DNA from: an uncultured Ilumatobacter sp.
Lineage (GTDB): Bacteria > Actinomycetota > Acidimicrobiia > Acidimicrobiales > Ilumatobacteraceae
Length of the DNA stretch: 46,256 bases
Assembly: GCA_905182555.1 (NCBI GenBank)
Contig: CAJJBX010000014.1
Coordinates: 1 to 46,256 of the forward strand
Direction of reading: 5' to 3'
Positions 1-8,105 of this stretch are shown here, one piece after another. The notes under the pieces are model-generated. The model was not told the origin of the DNA and searched no databases. It saw only the letters and a list, made by a program, of their open reading frames with translations. The translations under genes and the position numbers were made by a program. Within the stretch, counting starts at the first letter, position 1, and every line of letters begins with the position of its first letter.

Positions 1-1075
1 GGACATCGCCACCGTCGTAGTTGACCGACGCCGCCGGAACCGGACGAGCCTGATCACACGGATACACCGTCAAAAAACCAGGCCCATCAGCAAAAATCGC
101 CACAACATTCAACGACGCCGCTCTGGCACCCTCGGGGATCCCTGCTCGGCCAGTCACCTGGAGGGTCACAAACTGCCCGCCGCCAATGCGGCCTCCGCCT
201 TGCGACTTCCCATCGATGGTCTTCAAGTTCGGACCAGGGCGAGTTTCGAGCAGCCGTGCCGGGTTGATTGAGCTGAAGCTGGAGCCTGCCGCGAATGCAC
301 CATTTACATCAACAACAAGATCCGTTGCACGCAACGTGTAGACGCAGACCGTGCCGGTCGCTGACAGTTTGGTCAGCACGGCGTTGGGCCGAACATCACC
401 ACCGTCGTAGTTGACCGACGCCGCCGGAACCGGACGAGCCTGATCACACGGATACACCGTCAAAAAACCAGGCCCATCAGCAGAAATCGCCACAACATTC
501 AACGACGCCGCTCTGGCACCCTCGGGGACCCCTGCTCGGCCAGTCACCTGGAACTCAATGGTTTCACCATCGGCCAGTCGACCGTCTTTGCCCTCCAACT
601 GCCCATCAGCGGTCTGCAAGAACTCCGGACCGTTTCAGCGATCATCTTCCAATTTGCGTCAGATTCTGTATATCCTCCTGTTAAAATCCATACATCACCA
701 TTTACATCAACAACACATGAATCCGGTTTGTCTCGCAACGTGTCAGATACAGTTGCACTGCCGGTCGCTGACAGTTTGGTCAGCACGGCGTTGGGCCGAA
801 CATCACCACCGTCGTAGTTGACCGACGCCGCCGGAACCGGACGAGCCTGATCACACGGATACACCGTCAAAAAACCAGGCCCATCAGCAGAAATCGCCAC
901 AACATTCAACGACGCCGAATCGGCGCTTGCGGGAATCCCGCCACGACCAGTGACCTGGAACTCAATGGTTTCACCATCGGCCAGTCGACCGTCGCCCTCC
1001 AACAGCCCATCAATCGTCTTCAGACCGTGACCGACACGAGTCTCAAGCAACCGCGCCGGATTGACTGGTGCGAAG
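1..1075 (-). repeat. Tandem repeat with a unit of about 390-407 bp, at least three copies, encoding the PVNPARLLETR beta domain
   Basis: The segment beginning accgtcgtag recurs at 11, 401 and 808, giving periods of 390 and 407 bp. More than 100 bp downstream of each anchor is almost identical between copies. It encodes a conserved core (LNVVAISADGPGFLTVYPC, then PVPAASVNYDGGDV, then PNAVLTKLSATG). The part around 640-770 is much more diverged. High DNA identity between copies suggests recent duplication or gene conversion, and it also makes the region prone to mis-assembly. Confidence 0.85.
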
Positions 1076-1500
1076 CCAGCCGCCATGGCCTTGCCCGCCG
1101 TGACCGGGAACGCGGAGACGCTGCCGCCGTTCGTGAAGTCGCCGGAATGCACCATCAGGCGCACCGCACTGCTTGACTTGGTCAAGGACAGCTCGGCCGA
1201 CCCGTCATTCGGGGTGTCGGCAAGGAGCTCTGTCGGGAAGGTCAAGCCTCCGTCGGTCGACATCCGGATGCTGACGGTCCCAGCGCTGACGGGATCGTCG
1301 ACAGTCCCGCCGACAGTCCATGTCACCGTGGTGGTTCCCGAGAGAGACGACGACGTCGAAAAGTTTACAAGTCTTGCGACCAGTCGACGCGGAGTTGGAT
1401 GTCGTCGGTGTTGACGCCAGACTTGTTGTACGGGCATCGAACGGAATATCTGTCCGGAAATGCTCCAGTTAACTTCGGGGCCTTCGATCATTTGTGCTGA
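1..1500 (-). pseudogene. C-terminal continuation of the metalloprotease: beta domain plus PVNPARLLETR repeats, in shifted frames and partial at the left edge
   Basis: Reading on from the protease, the family segment SGVNTDDIQLRVDW is found in one minus frame near 1380-1425. The next segment (VTWTVGGT, then STDGGLTFPTELLADTPNDGS) is in another frame from about 1370 downward. Both are typical of the beta domain that follows this protease type. It is followed by APVNPARLLETRVG and at least three copies of a domain of roughly 130 residues. A further frame change lies near 625-640, between a divergent stretch (SCVVDVNGDVWILTGG) and FLQTADGQLEGKDGRLADG. The frame is still open at base 1, so the protein continues outside the window. 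Either this is a decaying secreted protease or the consensus here is poor. The repeat domains are probably extracellular or cell-surface modules. Confidence 0.7.
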
Positions 1501-3274
1501 TGCTGCCGTCGAGGTCAGCAAAAGTGCGGTGGTTCGTGTTGCCAGCAGCAACCTCAGACAAACGCGGGAAGAATGAGGTCGGCGACGCCGTTGGCTCGAA
1601 CGAGCGGAACAGCGGCCCATCCGAGATCTCTGGATCGTTCAGCGCTCTCACGATGCCGCCGTCGCGCTGCTCGAAGTTGTATGTCAGCCCACCATTGGCA
1701 TCCGGATCGACACTCGTGGCCGTGAGGAAAAACGGTGTTTGCGCGGGAATGGTGACGTCGAGGCCAGCATCGGCCGTTGGCACAATGTTGCCCGTCGCCC
1801 TAGGCGCTACCGAGCCCAGGGAACTGAAGTCGACCGTGGCGAGGAAAGCGGTGATCTGATCAAAGCTGAGCGAGTGGAAGTAGGGGTCTGAATCGTTGGA
1901 GCCATCACCGGGCTGACCGTCGTTCGCATTCTGCAGGTTGTCGAGATCGCAGATTCCGGCGTATCCCTGGATGGTTGACCCGCTCCCCGGCTCGACACGG
2001 AGCGTGGCGTCGTCCTCGGCATTGCCTGCACAGGCGCCGTTCACCCCGTTGAACGTGTGGCTACCTCCGAGCTGGTGGCCCATTTCATGGGCCACGTAGT
2101 CAACGAAGAATCCATCGTCTGCGGTGCCCGTGCCGGTCGTGCCTTCGGCCTTGGAGCCGGTGGTTCCGGCCACACCAAGCGAAGCCAAACCAGATCGGAC
2201 TGTGAACACATGACCGAGGTCGTAGTTGGCGTCGCCAATGACGCCGTCGACGACCAGCTGGTTCTGGCTGAGGAATGCGGCGTCGTTGGTGTTGGTGAAG
2301 GGATCGCAGTCTTCGCGGGAACTCGGGGCCTCTGGACAATCGTCTGCTCTACTCACGTACACCAGATTTTCGTTGCCCGCAACGATCTGAAGTCGGGTGG
2401 AGATCTCGGTCACATAGATCCCCGAAACACGGTTGACCGCCGTGACTATTGCGGCGAGCGCCAAAGCGCGGGTTCCGCCGTTCTGAGCGGTGTATTGGCT
2501 CGTCGCCGCGACCGCAGTACGCAGCGTGCGAATTTGCGTTCCGGACCGCCCCGCGACCTGTGCCCCCAAGCCTTGTTGCTCGAGTTGCTCGAGTTGCTCG
2601 GACTGCTCGGACTGCTCGGGTTGCTCGGGCTGCTCGAGTTGCTCGAGTTGCTTGAGTTGCTCGAGTTGCTTGAGCTCGGCGGGAACAGCCTCAATGAACC
2701 GCTTCTGCGGGACGCCACGATCGGAGCGAAAGAAGCTTTCATGCACGACGTCGTCACCCCTCGCAGCCGGGTTGATGAACCAAGCGTCGGTCGGCGATAG
2801 CACCTGCGCATGGAAACCATGCGGAGTCACGTCGAACACCACCGTTGTTGCTGGGTCGTTCGTGCCCTGCCCTGCGTATGTCCTGATCTCGGGAAACGCC
2901 TGGGCCAACCCGATCGATATGACCGCGGATTCCCACACGGCGAAGGACATCATCGTAAAATTGGGCGCTGGCAAACTGAGCGTGATCAACCCGTCATCGA
3001 GCGGACCTGTCGGCGCATCGGCGAGCAGGGTCAGCATCGCGCTGCGGTCGAACCTCACCACACGAGCCACCTCAGGGCTCCCGACCGGGGAAGTTGCACG
3101 CGCATGGTCAGCCAACTCAACAAGCACGTCAACGAACGGTTCTGCGTCGTTTTGCGACCTGTCGACGGCGCCAGCGCTTCCAGGCGCGGCGCCAAGGACA
3201 GACGCCAGTAACAGCGCTGCACCGACAATGCCGGTGCCAACGCGACGTGTTCGATTCATTTTTGCTGTGCCCAC
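1469..3274 (-). CDS. Secreted reprolysin-like (M12B-type) zinc metalloprotease, N-terminal part; frameshifted
   Basis: A 601-residue frame that begins with a Sec-type signal peptide (basic RTRR followed by a hydrophobic stretch ending near residue 36). The zinc site HEMGHQLGGSHTF lies near residue 395 and matches the HExxHxxGxxH metzincin signature, so this should be an exported zinc endopeptidase. An LEQ-rich low-complexity linker lies around residues 200-235. After the catalytic domain comes a PKD/Ig-like stretch (ADAGLDVTIPAQTPF), and then the conserved downstream segment ending AAGNTN, where the frame is lost near 1480-1530. The family normally continues through a beta domain that is visible in the other two minus frames at 1040-1480. 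The start may be GTG at 3274, preceded by AAAGGG, or the ATG at 3259. The family call is confident; the substrate is unknown. Confidence 0.85.
   Translation of the reverse strand: MGTAKMNRTRRVGTGIVGAALLLASVLGAAPGSAGAVDRSQNDAEPFVDVLVELADHARATSPVGSPEVARVVRFDRSAMLTLLADAPTGPLDDGLITLSLPAPNFTMMSFAVWESAVISIGLAQAFPEIRTYAGQGTNDPATTVVFDVTPHGFHAQVLSPTDAWFINPAARGDDVVHESFFRSDRGVPQKRFIEAVPAELKQLEQLKQLEQLEQPEQPEQSEQSEQLEQLEQQGLGAQVAGRSGTQIRTLRTAVAATSQYTAQNGGTRALALAAIVTAVNRVSGIYVTEISTRLQIVAGNENLVYVSRADDCPEAPSSREDCDPFTNTNDAAFLSQNQLVVDGVIGDANYDLGHVFTVRSGLASLGVAGTTGSKAEGTTGTGTADDGFFVDYVAHEMGHQLGGSHTFNGVNGACAGNAEDDATLRVEPGSGSTIQGYAGICDLDNLQNANDGQPGDGSNDSDPYFHSLSFDQITAFLATVDFSSLGSVAPRATGNIVPTADAGLDVTIPAQTPFFLTATSVDPDANGGLTYNFEQRDGGIVRALNDPEISDGPLFRSFEPTASPTSFFPRLSEVAAGNTNHRTFADLDGSISTNDRRPRS
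2576..2674 (-). repeat. 9-bp tandem repeat coding an (L/P/S)-E/K-Q linker
   Basis: Eleven consecutive 9-bp units related to ttgctcgag encode, on the minus strand, LKQ/LEQ/PEQ/SEQ triplets inside the metalloprotease. It is a low-complexity Glu/Gln-rich spacer between the N-terminal region and the catalytic domain. Because the unit is a multiple of three, copy-number slippage would change linker length without breaking the frame. Confidence 0.9.
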
Positions 3275-3393
3275 TCTGGCCCTTTAACTTGGCGGTAAAG
3301 TGGCCGCCGTGTGTCACCATATCTTCTGTCGATCAGATGTCCACAGATGAGGTTGGTCGGAACCCGGAAATAATGGCGGCAACAACCTCGACC

Positions 3394-3431
3394 CAGCGGT
3401 TGGCTATCAGCGGTTGGCTATCAGCGGTTGG
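3394..3431. repeat. Short 14-bp direct repeat, about 2.7 copies, in the intergenic region
   Basis: The unit cagcggttggctat is present twice in full and a third time in part. It lies between the 5' end of the metalloprotease (minus strand) and the 3' end of the alpha/beta hydrolase (minus strand). No gene or clear promoter was recognised in 3275-3452. Confidence 0.8.
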
Positions 3432-3452
3432 CGACCTTCAAGACTGATCCCC

Positions 3453-4196
3453 TCAGCCAAGCCCAAGGACCTCGGGCAGCCAGTCGTCAAGGCGTTCAGT
3501 CATCACGTCGTCGCTCTTGGCAAGAAGATGGCCATCGCCCGGCAAAATGACCACCTCGCCGTGGCCAGCAATCGCCTGCACCGCACGGCTCGACCCAGCC
3601 GGGAGAATCTCGTCTTGGTCCCCGTGGAAGAACAACAGCGCTCGGTCAGCCAACGCCACAGCCACCTCGCACCCCGCCGACTGCGTGGCGAATGTGACAA
3701 CTCCGGCGACCGAACCGGCCATCACCACAGCCGCTCGAATCGCCACCGCGCCACCGAACGAGTGGCCCATCACCACGACACGTTCCGCGCCGGCGTCGCG
3801 TGCCCATTCGACCCCGCACGCCAGATCGTGCGCACACAGATCCAGGTTGTTTGGTTCCCGATACCCAACGCGCAACACTCGAACGCCGCGCCCGGCCCAA
3901 CGATCACCCCACCTCTGGTAGAGCCCATGGCCAGGTCCAAGCAGACCACCCATTGCCCCACCACACATCACGATCGCCGCAGGTACCGAAGCGCTCGGTT
4001 CGTGCCAGAGCACACTGAGGAGGCCTCGCGATGTGTACACCTCGCGATGCCGCAACGACTCGGTGATCGCTACGTCGCTCGTCGCCATTGGGCGGAGCGC
4101 TTCAAGTGCGGTTGGAGCAACGGGATCCGACGCAGAGGGGCCAGTGGTTTCCGACATCGTCGGAGTCTCGCGTGCCGCGATGAACAAGGGCGACAC
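3453..4196 (-). CDS. Alpha/beta hydrolase
   Basis: A 247-residue protein with the alpha/beta-hydrolase fold. The nucleophile elbow GHSFGG is near residue 144, an acid appears in HGDQDE near residue 193, and a late His in GDGHLL near residue 222 completes a plausible Ser-Asp-His triad. An oxyanion-type stretch (MCGGAMGGLLGPGH) precedes it. The first 13 residues may be untranslated, because ATG at 4157 (MSETTG) is an alternative start. It is divergent from the MarR-type regulator that starts at 4254, so the two may share a control region. Related hydrolases act on acyl or carboxyl esters; no substrate can be assigned. There is no signal peptide, so it is probably cytosolic. Confidence 0.8.
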   Translation of the reverse strand: MSPLFIAARETPTMSETTGPSASDPVAPTALEALRPMATSDVAITESLRHREVYTSRGLLSVLWHEPSASVPAAIVMCGGAMGGLLGPGHGLYQRWGDRWAGRGVRVLRVGYREPNNLDLCAHDLACGVEWARDAGAERVVVMGHSFGGAVAIRAAVVMAGSVAGVVTFATQSAGCEVAVALADRALLFFHGDQDEILPAGSSRAVQAIAGHGEVVILPGDGHLLAKSDDVMTERLDDWLPEVLGLG

Positions 4197-4253
4197 GAAA
4201 TGTGTCGTCCGTCACGTGATGGGCGAGGGGGCGACACTAACGTCGATCGTGAG

Positions 4254-4802
4254 ATGACAACACTGCCTTCCAACCCGGCCGCACATGGCCCCGCTGGCCA
4301 AAGTCAAGCTGTCGATCTACGCGACCCCATCGACCGCGCTCACGCTCTCCGCGTTGGCAAGGCCTGGACCGAGCTCCGTCGCGGTGCCGGCGCTGCGGCC
4401 CTCCGTGCCTACTACTTCGGCAAAGACGACCCGCTCGAACAAGGACAGATGGATGCGCTCGACCTCCTGACTCAGCGAGACCGCACAATGAAGGGCCTGG
4501 CGGATCGCCTTCGTATCGATCCGTCGACCGCCACCCGCGCCGTACAACGCATTGTCAACGACGGCCTCGCCGAACGGTTCCCCTCACCGCGTGACGGTCG
4601 CGTCGTCATGGTCCGCGCAACCAAAGAAGGCCGTCGCCGTCACGCCGAAGCTGTCGATCGACGGGCAACGGCACTGATCAACATTGTGCAGTCGTTCGAC
4701 CATGACGAACTCGCAATCCTGGCCAGCATGCTGGAACGGCTTTCCGACGCAGTCGACAATGTGGCCGCCGCGCTTGAACAAGAAGCCGACTGCCTGGACT
4801 GA
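4254..4802 (+). CDS. MarR-family transcriptional regulator
   Basis: A protein of 182 residues with the MarR winged-helix arrangement: an N-terminal dimerisation helix, then [30 protein letters not shown] (helix-turn-helix) and the wing [22 protein letters not shown], whose DxR motif is typical of MarR. The open frame extends further upstream, but ATG at 4254 (MTTLPS) gives normal family length; no strong ribosome site is visible. It is divergent from the alpha/beta hydrolase gene and 55 bp upstream of the SigR-like sigma factor. A role in controlling the divergent hydrolase is an inference from position only. Confidence 0.8.
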   Translation: MTTLPSNPAAHGPAGQSQAVDLRDPIDRAHALRVGKAWTELRRGAGAAALRAYYFGKDDPLEQGQMDALDLLTQRDRTMKGLADRLRIDPSTATRAVQRIVNDGLAERFPSPRDGRVVMVRATKEGRRRHAEAVDRRATALINIVQSFDHDELAILASMLERLSDAVDNVAAALEQEADCLD

Positions 4803-4857
4803 AAGACCGCGGCAGGCCCCGGCGCCGCACGCGCCTCAACCGCTAGGGTCCGCCACA

Positions 4858-5463
4858 ATGGCTGACCAGGCAGTGTTCGCAGACCAGGCAATGCAATACG
4901 CGCCGCAGCTGTACTCGGCTGCGATGCGCATGACCCGAAACAAGGCGGACGCAGAAGATCTCGTACAAGAGGCGTACCTCAAGGGTTTCCGCAGTTTCCA
5001 CACCTTCACTGATGGCACGAACCTGCGTGCCTGGTTGTTCCGCATCCTCACCAACACGTACATCAACAAGTACCGGGCGAAACAGCGGCGACCCGACGAG
5101 TCAGATCTCGGCGACATCGAGGACCTGTACCTCTACAAGCGCCTTGGCACCTTCGAGGATGCCTCGATTGGCCGATCTGCCGAAGAGTCGCTCATGGAAA
5201 TGCTTCCAGACGACGAGGTCAAAGGTGCGCTCGAAGGGCTCCCGGACAACTTCCGCTTGCCGGTGATCCTCGCCGACGTCGAAGGTTTCGCGTACAAAGA
5301 AATCGCTGAAATGCTCGACATCCCAATCGGCACCGTGATGTCACGACTCCACCGGGGAAGAAAGGCGATGCAGAAGGCGTTGCATACATATGCACTCGAA
5401 CGTGGACTCGCTGACCCGCAGCCCGAACCCACCGACTTGAACAACGAAGGGCAGGAGAAGTGA
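4858..5463 (+). CDS. sigR: ECF RNA polymerase sigma factor, SigR/SigH type (thiol-oxidative stress)
   Basis: A 201-residue protein with region 2 ([17 protein letters not shown], then [19 protein letters not shown]) and region 4 ([45 protein letters not shown]). The sequence closely resembles actinobacterial SigR/SigH, which direct thioredoxin, mycothiol and proteasome genes after disulfide stress. The start is ATG at 4858; the longer open frame overlaps the MarR gene and is unlikely. The stop overlaps by one base (TGATG) the start of a zinc-binding anti-sigma factor, the usual sigR-rsrA arrangement, which strongly supports the call. It is probably transcribed with, or just after, the MarR gene. 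Confidence 0.93.
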   Translation: MADQAVFADQAMQYAPQLYSAAMRMTRNKADAEDLVQEAYLKGFRSFHTFTDGTNLRAWLFRILTNTYINKYRAKQRRPDESDLGDIEDLYLYKRLGTFEDASIGRSAEESLMEMLPDDEVKGALEGLPDNFRLPVILADVEGFAYKEIAEMLDIPIGTVMSRLHRGRKAMQKALHTYALERGLADPQPEPTDLNNEGQEK

Positions 5464-5729
5464 TGGACGCATGCGACACCCCCGATTGCAGTCAGACGCT
5501 CAAAGAGCTCGACGTGTTCCTCGACTCCGAGCTGTCAGACGCAGCGCGCGACACGATTCGCCATCACCTTGCCGCTTGCCCCGACTGTCTGAGCGCATTC
5601 GACTTCCACGCCGAACTCAAGCAGGTCATCCAGAAAAAGTGCCAGGAAAACGAGATGCCAGCCGACCTGCTCTCGCGAATCGAGAAGTGCTTCGACACCG
5701 ACTTCGACGGCGACGGCGTCATCGGCTGA
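5463..5729 (+). CDS. rsrA: Mycothiol-system anti-sigma factor (RsrA-like, ZAS domain)
   Basis: An 88-residue protein with the zinc-associated anti-sigma signature C9-x25-H35-x3-C39-x2-C42 (HHLAACPDC). In RsrA/RshA these residues bind zinc under reducing conditions, and oxidation to a disulfide releases the sigma factor. ATG at 5463 is preferred over GTG at 5460 because GGAG lies at a good distance. The start overlaps the sigma-factor stop codon, implying translational coupling and balanced expression. It is short but normal for this family, and acts in the cytoplasm on the SigR-like protein encoded immediately upstream. Confidence 0.92.
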   Translation: MDACDTPDCSQTLKELDVFLDSELSDAARDTIRHHLAACPDCLSAFDFHAELKQVIQKKCQENEMPADLLSRIEKCFDTDFDGDGVIG

Positions 5730-5774
5730 ACGCTCAACACGTCATGATCGTGCCGTCCGCGACACCATCGTGTA

Positions 5775-6233
5775 ATGGAATCGACCAATGCCCTCATTCT
5801 GCTGATTGCGCTCGCGTCGACCTGGGCGATGACCGGACTGATCTGGACGATTCAGGTCGTGCACTACCCAGTCTTCGATGCAATCGAACGCGGTACCGAT
5901 AGCGAGCTCTGGCGTCGCTTCGCGCAGCGCCACACCACGGCAATCAGCTACATCGTCGGGCCGTTTATGCTTGCCGAAGGCGCCACCGGTATCTGGATCG
6001 TGGCGTCGCCTCCGGCAGGAATGAGCCGCGCACTCCCACTGGTCGCACTCGTGCTGATGGGCGCCGCCTACGGCGTCACCGCCTTCGTGTCGGCTCCGCT
6101 CCACGGTCGACTTGGACCCAGCTTCGACAACGGGCTCCACACTCGGCTGGTCAACACCAACTGGGTGAGGACAGCCGCCTGGACCCTGCGCGGCATCGTG
6201 TTGTGTGTCATTGCCTACGTCGCGATTGCCTGA
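5775..6233 (+). CDS. Conserved integral membrane protein with four predicted helices, function unknown
   Basis: A 152-residue protein made of about four hydrophobic segments (residues 5-30, 55-78, 85-108 and 130-150). A conserved-looking charged/aromatic loop follows the first helix (WTIQVVHYPVFDAI), and His residues lie at the membrane boundary (QRHTTAISYIVGP). The HYP motif followed by a helix recalls a family of uncharacterised bacterial membrane proteins, but I cannot assign a function. It lies 45 bp after rsrA on the same strand and could belong to the same transcription unit. Confidence 0.7.
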   Translation: MESTNALILLIALASTWAMTGLIWTIQVVHYPVFDAIERGTDSELWRRFAQRHTTAISYIVGPFMLAEGATGIWIVASPPAGMSRALPLVALVLMGAAYGVTAFVSAPLHGRLGPSFDNGLHTRLVNTNWVRTAAWTLRGIVLCVIAYVAIA

Positions 6234-6243
6234 CCCCGGCGCC

Positions 6244-6287
6244 GCGGTTCAGTCGCGGTTCAGTCGCGGTTCAGTCGCGGTTCCGGA
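6244..6287. repeat. 11-bp direct repeat, about 3.8 copies
   Basis: The unit gcggttcagtc is present three times in exact tandem, followed by a partial fourth copy ending in gcggttccgg. It lies directly downstream of the membrane-protein gene stop codon and upstream of a small membrane protein gene. No coding role is apparent. Confidence 0.85.
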
Positions 6288-6366
6288 ACGCTCCCCATCC
6301 GGGCCGGATCGGAGAAGTGCGAACGGGAATGACCTGTCGTCGCCGATCGCTCGCTAACCTGCCGGA

Positions 6367-6519
6367 ATGCTCGCAGCCGAGGTTTGGCACTGGTGGATTG
6401 GCGTTGCCCTAACAGGCGTCGCACTCTTTTTGGGTGTTGGCCTCGTTGGCCTTTACCTCAAGACGGTGACATCACAGAAGTACCCTGGCGGCAAGCGTCG
6501 TCGCCAGAACGACCTCTGA
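6367..6519 (+). CDS. Small membrane protein, 50 residues
   Basis: ATG at 6367 opens a 50-residue frame: a short Trp-rich N-terminus (MLAAEVWHWW), a single transmembrane helix rich in Gly, Val and Leu (residues 9-31), and a strongly basic C-terminus (KYPGGKRRRQNDL). The positive-inside rule suggests the tail is cytoplasmic. It lies 44 bp upstream of tilS on the same strand. The composition and clean helix-plus-basic-tail design favour a real gene over a chance frame; function is unknown. Confidence 0.6.
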   Translation: MLAAEVWHWWIGVALTGVALFLGVGLVGLYLKTVTSQKYPGGKRRRQNDL

Positions 6520-6563
6520 CGCTTCCCTCCTCTCCTCTCCTCTCCTCTCTGGCCTGACCTTCT

Positions 6564-7454
6564 ATGCCCGTCGACCCTGGCTTCCTGCCGGTCGACCCGC
6601 TGGTCGCAGATCTTCTTGCTCGCTGCGACTTTCCGCCAGCTGGCACCGCTGTCACCTGCGCGTTGTCTGGCGGCCCTGACTCGTCCGCGATGGCTGCCCT
6701 CGCAGTTGCCGCAGGGTTGACCGTCAACGCTGTCCACGTCGATCATGGTCTCCGCGCACGTTCGTCTGACGATGCTGACACGGCCCAGTCGATCGCCGCC
6801 AGCCTTGGTATTTCCTGCCGGGTCGTTCGTGTCGAGCTGTCCGACGGTCCGAACCTCGAAGCACGCGCCCGGTCGGCCCGTCGCGCCGCAATAGGCCCCG
6901 CAGCCCTCACCGGCCACACCGCCGACGACCAAGCCGAAACAGTGCTGCTGGCACTCTTTCGCGGGAGCGGCGCCACCGGCCTTGCTGGCATCCGTCACGG
7001 ACCGACCAAGCCGATCATCCGGCTGCGCCGGACAGACACCCACAGGCTGTGCAAGCAACTCGGCCTCCCGATTGTTCACGACGAATCGAATGACAACCCG
7101 AGATTTCGCCGCAACCGAGTTCGTCACGAATTACTCCCCCTGGCCGACCAGATCTTTGACCGTGATGTCTCGGTATTGATCGAGCGGGCAGCAAACCTCC
7201 TTCGCGACGACGACGTACTCCTCGAGGAACTGGCGGACACAGTCGACCCCACAGATGCGGTCGCGATCGCCGCAGCACCGCTCCCATTGGCGCGACGCGC
7301 CCTGCGGCGGTGGCTCACAAATGACGGGTATCCACCGAGCGCCGCGACTCTCGAACGAGTGCTGTCAGTGGCTCGGGGTGAAGCTGTTGCGTGCGACCTC
7401 GCAGGGGGCCGCAGAGTACATCGATCAGCCCAGCGGCTCTGGCTTTCTCACTGA
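6564..7454 (+). CDS. tilS: tRNA(Ile)-lysidine synthase
   Basis: The 296-residue protein contains the PP-loop ATP-pyrophosphatase motif SGGPDSSA at residues 35-42, then VHVDHGLR, GHTADDQAETVLLALFRGSG and RLRRTDT, all characteristic of TilS. The enzyme attaches lysine to C34 of the CAU anticodon of one isoleucine tRNA, creating lysidine and switching codon recognition from AUG to AUA; it is normally essential. The length fits the shorter actinobacterial forms, which have a reduced C-terminal domain. The start at 6564 (MPVDPG) places the PP-loop at its usual distance. It sits downstream of a CT-rich tract (about 6524-6552, repeated cctct) that may be part of its leader. Confidence 0.93.
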   Translation: MPVDPGFLPVDPLVADLLARCDFPPAGTAVTCALSGGPDSSAMAALAVAAGLTVNAVHVDHGLRARSSDDADTAQSIAASLGISCRVVRVELSDGPNLEARARSARRAAIGPAALTGHTADDQAETVLLALFRGSGATGLAGIRHGPTKPIIRLRRTDTHRLCKQLGLPIVHDESNDNPRFRRNRVRHELLPLADQIFDRDVSVLIERAANLLRDDDVLLEELADTVDPTDAVAIAAAPLPLARRALRRWLTNDGYPPSAATLERVLSVARGEAVACDLAGGRRVHRSAQRLWLSH

Positions 7455-7532
7455 CGCGATCGACCGGCTAGCATTGCTTCTCGTTATGGACACTGCTCAA
7501 TCTTGCAACTCATCGCTCCAGGGCGGCGGCTA

Positions 7533-8039
7533 ATGGCTCCCAGATTGCGCGGGAAGTGGGCGCTCGGAATCACACCACGCAACTTCACCTGGATCCTCAA
7601 GGACAAGCTTGCAGTGTGCGAGCGACCCGGCGGCGTTGGCGACAGTCATCGTCGAGTCCGGCGGCAAGAAGAGATCATCTGGCTGCGCGAAAATGGCTTC
7701 GGCTGCGTTATCTCGATCATCTCCGCGCCGAGCAACCTGCACAACTACGACGAACTGCAGCTGCCATACCGCCACCGGGCGTTCAACCAGGAGCACCTCG
7801 ACGCTTATCTCAAGGCGCTCTACACCGAACTGCACGATCTCCTGAATCGCAACATGCGGGTCCTTGTCCACGCCGAAGAGGTCAGCGATCGCATCATTGG
7901 TGTCATGGGCGGATACATCCGTTGGTCGGGCCTCGTCGAAGAAGCCACCCAGGCCATTCAGGTCACCGAGCGGTTGTCCGGCCGCCAGCTTGACCCATTC
8001 GCTCGCGAAGTGATCATGAACGCCCACAAACTTCGCTGA
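7533..8039 (+). CDS. Dual-specificity-phosphatase-like protein without the catalytic cysteine
   Basis: The 168-residue protein follows the layout of small tyrosine/dual-specificity phosphatases: an N-terminal substrate-side strand (NFTWILKDKLAVCERPG), a middle segment (GFGCVISIISAPSNL, then YRHRAF), and the P-loop position RVLVHAEEVSDRIIGVMGGYIR. In active members the P-loop reads HCxxGxxR; here Ala replaces the Cys and Val-Ser replace the Gly region, while the Arg is kept. The protein is therefore probably a pseudophosphatase that binds a ligand or partner without hydrolysis. ATG at 7533 has GGCGG upstream at a good distance and is preferred over the 10-codon-longer start. Downstream of tilS by 78 bp. 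The fold assignment is an inference from motif order. Confidence 0.6.
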   Translation: MAPRLRGKWALGITPRNFTWILKDKLAVCERPGGVGDSHRRVRRQEEIIWLRENGFGCVISIISAPSNLHNYDELQLPYRHRAFNQEHLDAYLKALYTELHDLLNRNMRVLVHAEEVSDRIIGVMGGYIRWSGLVEEATQAIQVTERLSGRQLDPFAREVIMNAHKLR

Positions 8040-8105
8040 AACAAGCGCTCGCGAACTGGCGCTACGACCACACGCACCGGGCGAAACAGGATTAATTTCA
8101 TCGAA

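Noticed and set aside
3414..4253. Long plus-strand frame leading into the MarR gene
   Set aside because: It is antisense to the alpha/beta hydrolase, has His/Arg-rich composition typical of a shadow frame, and the MarR homology starts only after 4254.
6524..6552. CT-rich repeat before tilS as a regulatory element
   Set aside because: Simple cctct slippage repeat; no structure or known motif to support a regulatory role.
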